Origin: Aeromonas lusitana
GTDB taxonomy: Bacteria > Pseudomonadota > Gammaproteobacteria > Enterobacterales > Aeromonadaceae
Assembly: GCF_002812985.1 (NCBI RefSeq)
Contig: NZ_PGCP01000005.1
Span: 177,186-241,185 of the forward strand
Reading direction: 5' to 3'
DNA: 64,000 nt
Part shown: positions 9,337 to 15,418 of the stretch, in pieces
How positions within the stretch are numbered: position 1 is the stretch's first letter
Layout: the number at the start of each line of letters is the position of its first letter
The notes under the pieces: generated by a model
Told to the model about the DNA's origin: nothing
Seen by the model: only the letters and a program-made list of their open reading frames with translations
Database searches by the model: none
Made by a program: the position numbers and the translations under genes

Positions 9337-9876
9337 ATGAAAAAGATGTTCATTGCAATCGTCACCCTGGCAATGGCAGGCACGGCGAGTGCTGCCCTGC
9401 CCCAGTTGAACTATCAGTGCCCGGGCCAAGTCCAGATGCACAGCGATGAAGGCGGCGCTGTCTATATCAATGGCAAGGAGGCCAAGCTCAAGAAATACAG
9501 CGACGATTTCTATGAGGCCAAGGGCGCCGGCGTCACCCTCTCCATCAGCAAGACAGGGCAACAATACGACGTCTCCTACACCAGCAAGAAAGGCTCGGGT
9601 ATTTGCCAGCCAAGCGCTGGAGCGTCCGGCAAGAGTGCAGGCGCTGTGGCTAAGAGCGCCCCCGCCAGCAAGGCCTCCCCGGCCGAGACCGCCTGCCTGA
9701 AGGCAGTGTCTGGCAAGACCAAGGTTCCCCTGACTCAACTCAAGGTCACCGAGGTGCTGGATTCCGAGGCAGGTGTGGGCGTCACCATCCAGGTGCCGGG
9801 TGCCGAGGCCCCCTGGTCCTGCCTCAGTGACAAGAAGGGACATGTGCAGGGTGCCGCCTATACCGGCAACGAATAA
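9337..9876 (+). CDS. Periplasmic protein with MliC-like N-terminal region, function unknown
   Basis: 179 residues beginning with a classical signal peptide (MKKMFIAIVTLAMAGTASA, cleavage after ASA). The mature N-terminal half (LNYQCPGQVQMHS through GSGICQ) has two Cys and beta-strand spacing reminiscent of the MliC lysozyme-inhibitor fold, though the match is loose. An Ala/Ser/Lys/Pro-rich linker (about 95-118) leads to a C-terminal domain with two further Cys (ETACLKAVS, APWSCLSD), a pattern I associate with small periplasmic proteins of unknown role. Two disulfides are plausible. It is monocistronic with its own AT-rich upstream region and a terminator. I cannot assign a function. Confidence 0.75.
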   Translation: MKKMFIAIVTLAMAGTASAALPQLNYQCPGQVQMHSDEGGAVYINGKEAKLKKYSDDFYEAKGAGVTLSISKTGQQYDVSYTSKKGSGICQPSAGASGKSAGAVAKSAPASKASPAETACLKAVSGKTKVPLTQLKVTEVLDSEAGVGVTIQVPGAEAPWSCLSDKKGHVQGAAYTGNE

Positions 9877-9923
9877 CCCGGTCTGAGGGCGGTCAACTCG
9901 GACTCATCAAGGTGTGATCAACA

Positions 9924-9957
9924 AGGGGAGGCATGACCTCCCTGCTTTATTTTTATC
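9924..9957 (+). terminator. Terminator after periplasmic protein gene
   Basis: The stem GGGAGG / CCTCCC with loop CATGA is followed by CTGCTTTATTTTT, about 50 bases past the stop codon. Confidence 0.65.
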
Positions 9958-10480
9958 CAGACAGTGTTGACGCGCCAAATAAAGAGTGACTCATCTGAGA
10001 TTAGAGTCATTTAATATAACAACTCATAAAAATAGAGTATTTACCCAATATTAAATTAGATTGTAATAAACAAAGTGCACAGAGGTTGCGTAAATTAACG
10101 AAGTGTCATTTCTCATTGAGTTCATATCTTGATTAATACCATTTAAACACCGTCAACTTGCCCGGTTAATCTCACTCTATTGATGCCGTTATCCTCTTTT
10201 CTCCTGCGCAATGGATGCGACCTTAGCCTTCATAACTCCGCGCGTCACCTCGCCATAACAAGTCCCTTGCCAAATCAGCGACAACCGTTATCATCGGGGT
10301 TCATTTTTAACCGAGGTTTTATTGCCCATCATGGACAACCCCCGAAGTAGCCCTTCGTCTTTCCCCATCAAAGCCTATCTTTACCTGCTCCATCAGCGCC
10401 TCTGAACAGCCGCCTTGCACCGCCACGGCCCCTTGCCGTGACTGACATTTACTTCGTCTGTTTTGTATTGAGGTCATTAC
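9958..10480 (+). other. Long AT-rich region and leader upstream of yoaE
   Basis: About 520 bases without a long gene. The first 200 are strongly AT-rich with many TTAA/AATA steps, and the last 170 are GC-richer and could be an mRNA leader. A 24-codon open frame lies at 10331-10405. I looked for a yybP-ykoY (manganese) riboswitch, which precedes some TerC-family genes, and did not recognise its conserved core. Confidence 0.5.
10331..10405 (+). CDS. Possible 24-residue leader peptide upstream of yoaE
   Basis: An ATG opens a 24-codon frame starting MDNPRSSPSSFPIK and ending LLHQRL, 75 bases before the yoaE start. A GAGG lies about 15 bases upstream, too far for an ideal ribosome site. Three prolines in the first 12 residues recall proline-rich attenuation leaders, but this is only suggestive. 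Confidence 0.25.
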   Translation: MDNPRSSPSSFPIKAYLYLLHQRL

Positions 10481-12019
10481 ATGGAATTCTTGCTGGACCC
10501 CTCTATCTGGGTCGGTCTGTTTACCCTGATCATCCTGGAGATAGTGCTCGGGATCGATAACCTGGTGTTCATCGCCATCCTGGTGAAGAAACTGCCCCCC
10601 GCCCAACGGGACAAGGCCCGCATCATAGGCCTGTCGCTGGCGCTGCTGATGCGCCTGGGGCTGCTGAGCGTCATGTCCTGGCTGGTGACCCTGACCCAGC
10701 CCATCCTGCAGTGGGGCGAACTCTCCTTCTCCGGTCGGGATCTCATCCTGATGGGGGGCGGCCTGTTCCTGCTATTCAAGGCCACCACAGAGCTGCACGA
10801 GCGGCTGGAAGCCAAGCCCGAGCAACATGGCCAGGTCGGTGTCTACGCCGGCTTCGGGGTGGTGATCGCCCAGATCCTGGTGCTGGACGCCGTCTTCTCC
10901 CTGGACTCCATCATCACCGCCGTCGGCATGGTGGATCACCTCGGCGTCATGATGGCCGCCGTGACCATCGCCATGGTGGTGATGGTACTCGCCTCCAAAC
11001 CGCTGACCCGCTTCGTCAACGCCCACCCGACCGTGGTGGTGCTCTGTCTGAGCTTCCTGCTGATGATAGGTTTCAGCCTGGTGGCGGAAGGCTTCGGCTT
11101 CCACATTCCCAAGGGCTATCTCTACGCCGCCATCGGCTTCTCCGTGCTCATCGAGTTCTTCAACCAGCTGGCCCAGCGCAGTGCTCAGCGTCATGAGTCC
11201 AGGCAGCCCCTGCGCGAGCGCACTACGGCCGCCATCTTCAAGATGATGGGGGGCAACAAGCGCAACCAGCACCTGCAGGAGGAGGAAGAGGAGCAAGATC
11301 AGCCCCTGCCCCCTGGTTTTGGTGAGGAGGAACGTTACATGGTGAGCGGGGTGCTGTCCCTGGCCGAGCGATCCATTCGTACCATCATGACCCCCCGCGC
11401 CGAGATGGAGTGGATCGATGTCAACGACTCCACCGACGAGATCCGGGCCCTGTTGCAGCGCGCCCCCCACAGCCTGTTCCCGGTCTGTGACGGTGGCCTG
11501 GACGACCTTATCGGGGTGGTCAAGGCCCGGGATCTGCTGTTTGCCCTGAACGAAGGCCAGTCCTTGAGCGAGCTGGCCCGCCAGAACGACCCCGTCATAG
11601 TGCCGCAGAGCATCAACGTGATCCGGCTGCTGGCGGAGCTGCGTCAGGCCAAAGGCAGCCTCATCCTGGTGACGGACGAGTTCGGTGTCATCCAGGGACT
11701 GGTCACCACCCACGATCTGCTGGAAGCCATCGTCGGCGAACTGCCGGACGAAGACGAGACCCCGGATGTGGTAACTGATAGCGAGGGTTGGCTTATCAAT
11801 GGCAGCACCAACATCCATCAGGTGGAGCAGGCGCTGGGCTGCGACGGTCTGGTGAGCGAGAGTGACGAATACGTGACCCTGGCGGGCATGCTGCTCTCCC
11901 ACTTCGGCAGCCTACCCACCCCGGGTCAGCAGCTGACACTCGGCCAGTTCTGCTTCGAGGTGCTGGCGGTGAGCGAGCGGCGCATCGAGCGGGTGCGCGT
12001 CACCCCGCAGGGCCTCTGA
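10481..12019 (+). CDS. yoaE: TerC-family membrane protein with CBS and CorC/HlyC domains (YoaE)
   Basis: Inner-membrane protein of 512 residues, very similar to remembered E. coli YoaE. It has an N-terminal TerC domain of about seven membrane segments ([53 protein letters not shown]), an acidic linker EEEEEQD near 270, a CBS pair (about 300-425; [24 protein letters not shown]) and a C-terminal CorC_HlyC transporter-associated domain. TerC relatives are implicated in metal (Mn2+) export or co-translocational metalation; the ion is not shown here. The start ATG follows GAGG by 8 bases. A strong terminator follows, so the gene is monocistronic. Confidence 0.9.
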   Translation: MEFLLDPSIWVGLFTLIILEIVLGIDNLVFIAILVKKLPPAQRDKARIIGLSLALLMRLGLLSVMSWLVTLTQPILQWGELSFSGRDLILMGGGLFLLFKATTELHERLEAKPEQHGQVGVYAGFGVVIAQILVLDAVFSLDSIITAVGMVDHLGVMMAAVTIAMVVMVLASKPLTRFVNAHPTVVVLCLSFLLMIGFSLVAEGFGFHIPKGYLYAAIGFSVLIEFFNQLAQRSAQRHESRQPLRERTTAAIFKMMGGNKRNQHLQEEEEEQDQPLPPGFGEEERYMVSGVLSLAERSIRTIMTPRAEMEWIDVNDSTDEIRALLQRAPHSLFPVCDGGLDDLIGVVKARDLLFALNEGQSLSELARQNDPVIVPQSINVIRLLAELRQAKGSLILVTDEFGVIQGLVTTHDLLEAIVGELPDEDETPDVVTDSEGWLINGSTNIHQVEQALGCDGLVSESDEYVTLAGMLLSHFGSLPTPGQQLTLGQFCFEVLAVSERRIERVRVTPQGL

Positions 12020-12051
12020 CTCTCTGACGAGAACAGAGACCGCTGATAATG

Positions 12052-12085
12052 AGAGAGGGAGGCTATGTGCCTCCCTCTCTTTTTT
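12052..12085 (+). terminator. Strong terminator after yoaE
   Basis: The 12-bp stem AGAGAGGGAGGC / GCCTCCCTCTCT with loop TATGT is followed by TTTTT. Confidence 0.92.
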
Positions 12086-12262
12086 CATCTCAGCTCCGCA
12101 TACATAGAGGTGCTCGTCGTCACTACATCGCAATCTGATGACTTCTTTACTTGCTCCCGCGCTATTGCTGCACGACTTGCAATTCTCTTCTGCGGTTACC
12201 CCTCTTTTTCACAATGACATCCGAGGGTAGAGTCGCCTCAATCCCACCATGAGGAATTCAAG

Positions 12263-13384
12263 ATGAGCCACGACAACCTGTTCTGCCCCCTGCGTCTGGG
12301 CCAGCTGCACCTTCAAAACCGTATCGTCATGCCCCCCATGACCCGCTCCCGCGCGAGCCAGCCCGGGGACATGGCCAACGCCATGATGGCAACCTATTAC
12401 GCCCAGCGCGCCGGGGCCGGCCTCATCATAGGCGAAGGCACCCAGATAGATCCCCTTGGCAAGGGCTACGCCTGGACGCCGGGCATCTATAGTCCTGAGC
12501 AGGTCGCTGGCTGGAAACAGGTGACCGACGCCGTCCACGCCAAGGGGGGCACCATGTTCGCCCAGCTCTGGCACGTGGGCCGGGTCACCCACCCTGACAA
12601 CATAGGCGGCGCCCAGCCCATCTCGGCCTCCGCCATCAAGGCGGACGGCGTCAAGGTGTTCGTCGACAACGGCAGCGACGCCCCCGGTTTTGTGGAAACC
12701 GTCACTCCCCGCGCCATGACCCAGGCCGATATCGACACCGTGGTGGGTCAGTTCCGCCAGGCGGCCCGCAACGCCATGGACGCTGGGTTCGATGGCATAG
12801 AGCTGCACGCCGCCAACGGCTACCTCATCAACCAGTTCCTGGACTCCGAATCCAATACCCGCACCGACAACTACGGTGGCTCCTTGGAGAACCGGCTGCG
12901 CTTCTTGAAAGAAGTGACCGAGGTGATCAGCGCCGAGATTGGCGCAGACAGGGTCGGCGTGCGTCTGGCGCCGCTCACCACCCTGAACGGCACCGTGGAT
13001 GCCAATCCGGAGCAGACCTATCTGGCGGCTGCTCGCCTGCTGGGTGAGCTCAATGTCACCTATCTGCATATCGCCGAGGCGGATTGGGACGATGCCCCCC
13101 TGATGCCGGACAACTTCAAACAAGGGTTGCGGGACGCCTTCCCCAACACCCTCATCTATGCGGGCAAATACGACGGCGAGCGCGCGCGCGCCGCTCTCAA
13201 GGCGGGTTGGGCCGATATGATTGGCTTCGGTCGCCCCTTCGTGGCGAACCCGGATCTGCCGAACCGGCTGCGTCACGGCTACCCCTGGGCGCCCCACGAT
13301 CCGGCTACCCTGTTTGGCGGTGCCGAGCAGGGCCTTATCGACTACCCCGTCTATCAGGCCAGCACTGAGCCACAACCAGCCTGA
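12263..13384 (+). CDS. nemA: Old yellow enzyme family alkene/N-ethylmaleimide reductase
   Basis: FMN-dependent NAD(P)H oxidoreductase of 373 residues forming a TIM barrel. It reduces activated C=C bonds and nitro or maleimide electrophiles in the cytoplasm. Diagnostic segments are NRIVMPPMTRSRA at the N-terminus, AQLWHVGRV, the substrate-binding pair in ELHAANGYLINQFLD, TDNYGGSLENR, and the FMN-phosphate loop MIGFGRPFVANPDLP. Length and motifs fit NemA. The ATG at 12263 follows a GAGGAATTCAAG ribosome site. No NemR-type regulator lies beside it in this window. It ends with its own terminator. Confidence 0.92.
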   Translation: MSHDNLFCPLRLGQLHLQNRIVMPPMTRSRASQPGDMANAMMATYYAQRAGAGLIIGEGTQIDPLGKGYAWTPGIYSPEQVAGWKQVTDAVHAKGGTMFAQLWHVGRVTHPDNIGGAQPISASAIKADGVKVFVDNGSDAPGFVETVTPRAMTQADIDTVVGQFRQAARNAMDAGFDGIELHAANGYLINQFLDSESNTRTDNYGGSLENRLRFLKEVTEVISAEIGADRVGVRLAPLTTLNGTVDANPEQTYLAAARLLGELNVTYLHIAEADWDDAPLMPDNFKQGLRDAFPNTLIYAGKYDGERARAALKAGWADMIGFGRPFVANPDLPNRLRHGYPWAPHDPATLFGGAEQGLIDYPVYQASTEPQPA

Positions 13385-13399
13385 GCAAGCTGACGTGCA

Positions 13400-13430
13400 A
13401 CAGCCCCCATCCGTGGGGCTGTTTGTTTTC
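13400..13430 (+). terminator. Terminator after nemA
   Basis: The 8-bp stem ACAGCCCC / GGGGCTGT is followed by TTGTTTTC, 16 bases past the nemA stop. Confidence 0.85.
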
Positions 13431-13570
13431 TGCCCCGTGTGTCTTTTCCCTCCCGACTTCTGCCCCTGTGTTCCTTTCACCCATTGTCACCCCCTCTCTC
13501 TTTTATCAACCTCTTTCTCGCAATCGATTTCCCTGGCTGCGTCAAAAGCTGGGAGTCAATCATCACTTGT

Positions 13571-13612
13571 CTGATGGAGATCAAAAAGTCAGCCACGGGA
13601 CAGGCAGATAGT
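13571..13612 (+). promoter_or_regulatory. FNR box and -10 element of the fez-like operon
   Basis: CTGAT-GGAG-ATCAA (13571-13584) matches the FNR consensus TTGAT-N4-ATCAA in 9 of 10 fixed bases. A class II FNR promoter centred at -41.5 would start transcription at 13619 and place its -10 exactly at 13607-13612, where GATAGT is found (4/6 with TATAAT, including the key A2 and T6). The -10 lies in the inverted repeat AGATAG-N5-CTATCT (13606-13622), which could bind a second regulator. Anaerobic activation is inferred. Confidence 0.6.
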
Positions 13613-13645
13613 GCTGCTATCTCACTCATCCATGGAGTTTCGGTT

Positions 13646-14137
13646 GTGAGCAGATCGCAATCCCGTTTGGCTGCCTCGGTGCCGGGGCGGCTTCGCATTC
13701 GGCAGGGCGCCGTTGACCCGGCCCAGCTCCGCCATTGGCAAGCCGAGCTGGCCACCTGGCCAGAGGTGCAGAGCACTCGCCTCAACCCAGAGGCGCGCAG
13801 CCTCATAGTGCAATATCACGTCGCCCAATGTGAGCAGGCCGAGATGGAGTCCAGGGTGCTGACCCTGTGCAACGGGCCCCAGGACATGCAAGCACATGCC
13901 AGTCGGCCGTCCGAAGCCGTCACGACGCAAGCCCCCAGACCCGCCAAGCGAGCCCATCGCGCCGCCTGGCGCCGCCGGGCCAACCGGGGAGCCAAGATCG
14001 CCGCCATGGTGGCGCTGCCGGTCTCCATCGCCCTGGTCTATGCGGGCAACAAGCGCCTGCACGCGGCCACCGGCTGGCTGTTTGTGGCCGCCCTGTCGGT
14101 TCACCTCGCCATTCACCGCCGCAATGTCTTCCACTGA
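13646..14137 (+). CDS. Fez-like membrane protein with N-terminal HMA-like domain (operon gene 1)
   Basis: A 163-residue protein. The GTG at 13646 is preferred because GGAG lies 9 bases upstream and it falls just after the predicted transcription start; earlier ATGs would lie before it. It begins SRSQSRLAASVPGRLRIR, an Arg-rich motif shared with genes 2 and 6. An HMA-like fold follows (EVQSTRLNPEARSLIVQY, about 40-65) without the metal-binding CxxC. After a basic linker (AKRAHRAAWRRRANRG) come one or two membrane segments (IAAMVALPVSIALVYAG and WLFVAALSVHLAIH). This fits an accessory protein of an intracellular-membrane metal compartment. Identity with a specific fez gene is inferred from operon layout. 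Confidence 0.7.
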   Translation: MSRSQSRLAASVPGRLRIRQGAVDPAQLRHWQAELATWPEVQSTRLNPEARSLIVQYHVAQCEQAEMESRVLTLCNGPQDMQAHASRPSEAVTTQAPRPAKRAHRAAWRRRANRGAKIAAMVALPVSIALVYAGNKRLHAATGWLFVAALSVHLAIHRRNVFH

Positions 14138-14160
14138 TGCACAGCAAACAAGGGCCATGC

Positions 14161-14499
14161 ATGACACGCCTTGAACAGCTGCGGGCCCTGACCCGCCACC
14201 TGACCATAGCCCACCACATTCCCGGCCGGGTTCGCTTCAAACTCAAGCTGGGGGCGCTCGCCAGCCAGGAGCTCGGCCAGCTGAGCCAGGTCGGGCAACT
14301 CAAGCAGATGATAGAGACCATGCCCGGTATCCGCGATTTGAGGGTCAACCCCGCCGCCCTGTCGTGCGTGGTGGAGTATGACCCGGCAAAGATCCCTCCT
14401 CCCCTCTGGGAATCCCTGCTGGGCGCCGAGGAGTGCGAGCAGGTGACCCAGGCGCTCGATCGCATCGAGCACCATTACCAGACTTTCGCCCGCGGCTGA
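14161..14499 (+). CDS. Fez-like HMA-domain protein with PGRVR motif (operon gene 2)
   Basis: A 112-residue soluble protein. Its N-terminus TIAHHIPGRVRFKLKLG carries the Arg-rich PGRxR motif, followed by an HMA-like domain (MPGIRDLRVNPAALSCVVEY) that lacks CxxC. The N-P-x-A-x-S-x-x-V-x-Y pattern is shared with genes 1 and 6. The start at 14161 follows AAGGG by 7 bases; an in-frame ATG at 14137 overlaps the gene 1 stop (TGATG) and would add eight residues by coupled translation. Either is possible. The function is presumed tied to the P1B ATPase of the same operon. Confidence 0.7.
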   Translation: MTRLEQLRALTRHLTIAHHIPGRVRFKLKLGALASQELGQLSQVGQLKQMIETMPGIRDLRVNPAALSCVVEYDPAKIPPPLWESLLGAEECEQVTQALDRIEHHYQTFARG

Positions 14500-14539
14500 G
14501 CAGGCCGCGGCATCTCTGAATCAACAAAGGAGCATCAAG

Positions 14540-14821
14540 ATGATCCCACTGATTGTCGGCGCCATCGCCGGCGCCCTGGCGATGCGCACCCTCCAGCGCT
14601 CTCTTCCCCGCAATCTTCCCCGCGCCGTGTCCACCACCTCGGTCGGCACAGTGAAAGCCAAACTGCGCGAGGCCTCCATCTCAGGCCTAACCACACTGGA
14701 GCACTCCTCCGCCAAACTGCGCCAGCATCTGAGCGAAACGCAGGAGCAGGTTGAGCCAGCCACCGCTGTGGCCGATCCCGCCAGCGACTCGCAGCCCGCC
14801 CAGCGGGAGTCCGAGGCATGA
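14540..14821 (+). CDS. Fez-like small membrane-anchored protein (operon gene 3)
   Basis: 93 residues starting MIPLIVGAIAGALAMRTL, a glycine/alanine-rich hydrophobic helix with GxxxG-like spacing. A basic stretch follows (about 18-45), then a polar, Gln/Glu-rich C-terminal half likely to be helical (AKLRQHLSETQEQVEPAT). No enzyme motif is visible. AAAGGAG precedes the ATG by about 9 bases. Its stop overlaps the next start in ATGA, so translation is coupled. Glycine-rich membrane helices are known from proteins of organelle membranes such as magnetosomes; that parallel is only suggestive. Confidence 0.7.
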   Translation: MIPLIVGAIAGALAMRTLQRSLPRNLPRAVSTTSVGTVKAKLREASISGLTTLEHSSAKLRQHLSETQEQVEPATAVADPASDSQPAQRESEA

Positions 14822-15093
14822 AGCCCCAGAGCCGCGAACTCGCCAACCACTTCGTGCGCGGCGCCGTGGCGGGGGGCCTGCTCAGCGCACTGCAAAACCG
14901 TGCCAACGCGGGCAAGGGCTCCCGTCGCACCATCCTGCGCCATTCACTGCAAGGCGGCCTGGCCGTGGCCACCGGCCTTGGGGTCGCCAACGCCCTCGAG
15001 CAGGGCAATGTACAGCGGGCCGGCCTGCTGCTGCTGGGGGGCGTCATCGGCATCGCCAGCACCGAACAACTACTGAATCATTCAAAGGAATAG
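14818..15093 (+). CDS. Fez-like small glycine-rich membrane protein (operon gene 4)
   Basis: 91 residues with hydrophobic, glycine-rich stretches AVAGGLLSALQN, LQGGLAVATGLGVANAL and GLLLLGGVIGIASTEQLL, suggesting two or three membrane-embedded or membrane-associated helices. There is a basic loop between them (ANAGKGSRRTILRH). It overlaps gene 3 by four bases (ATGA) and ends four bases before gene 5. I do not recognise a named domain. The role is inferred from the operon: a structural or recruitment component for the compartment housing the P-type ATPase. Confidence 0.7.
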   Translation: MKPQSRELANHFVRGAVAGGLLSALQNRANAGKGSRRTILRHSLQGGLAVATGLGVANALEQGNVQRAGLLLLGGVIGIASTEQLLNHSKE

Positions 15094-15097
15094 AGAC

Positions 15098-15418
15098 ATG
15101 GGTAAGAAGAGCAAGAAGGCCTACAAGAAGCTGTTGAAGGCACAGATGGCACAAGGCAATGGCGCCCAGGCCGGCATGGGCCAGGCCCAGGGCTGGCTTG
15201 GCAAGTTGCAGGGCAACAACACCCAGCAACTGCTGCTCGGTGCGGCCATCGGTGCGGCGGCCGTCTATGTGCTCAGCAACGATGAGCTGCGTGAGAAGAT
15301 AGTGCGCTCGGCGGTACGTCTCTACAGCGACATCAACGGCGGCGTGGCCGAGCTCAAGGAGCAGATGGCCGACATGCAGGCCGAGCTGCAGGCCCAGGGC
15401 GGCGAGCAGAATGAGTAG
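15098..15418 (+). CDS. Fez-like single-TM coiled-coil protein (operon gene 5)
   Basis: 106 residues. It has a highly basic N-terminus (MGKKSKKAYKKLLKAQ), a Gly/Gln-rich stretch, one membrane helix LLLGAAIGAAAVYVLS (about 46-62) and an amphipathic, coiled-coil-like C-terminus (AELKEQMADMQAELQAQ), giving a YtxH-like layout. The ATG follows AAAGGAATAG. It overlaps gene 6 by eight bases. No catalytic residues are visible; a membrane-shaping, spacing or scaffolding role is the natural guess but is unproven. Confidence 0.7.
   Translation: MGKKSKKAYKKLLKAQMAQGNGAQAGMGQAQGWLGKLQGNNTQQLLLGAAIGAAAVYVLSNDELREKIVRSAVRLYSDINGGVAELKEQMADMQAELQAQGGEQNE

Noticed and set aside
9958..10480. Possible yybP-ykoY (Mn) riboswitch before yoaE
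   Set aside because: TerC-family genes sometimes have one, but I could not find its conserved internal-loop sequences in either strand here.
13574..13645. Upstream in-frame ATG at 13574 as start of the first fez-like gene
   Set aside because: It overlaps the FNR box and lies before the predicted transcription start; the GTG at 13646 has a proper Shine-Dalgarno and puts the PGRxR motif at the N-terminus.
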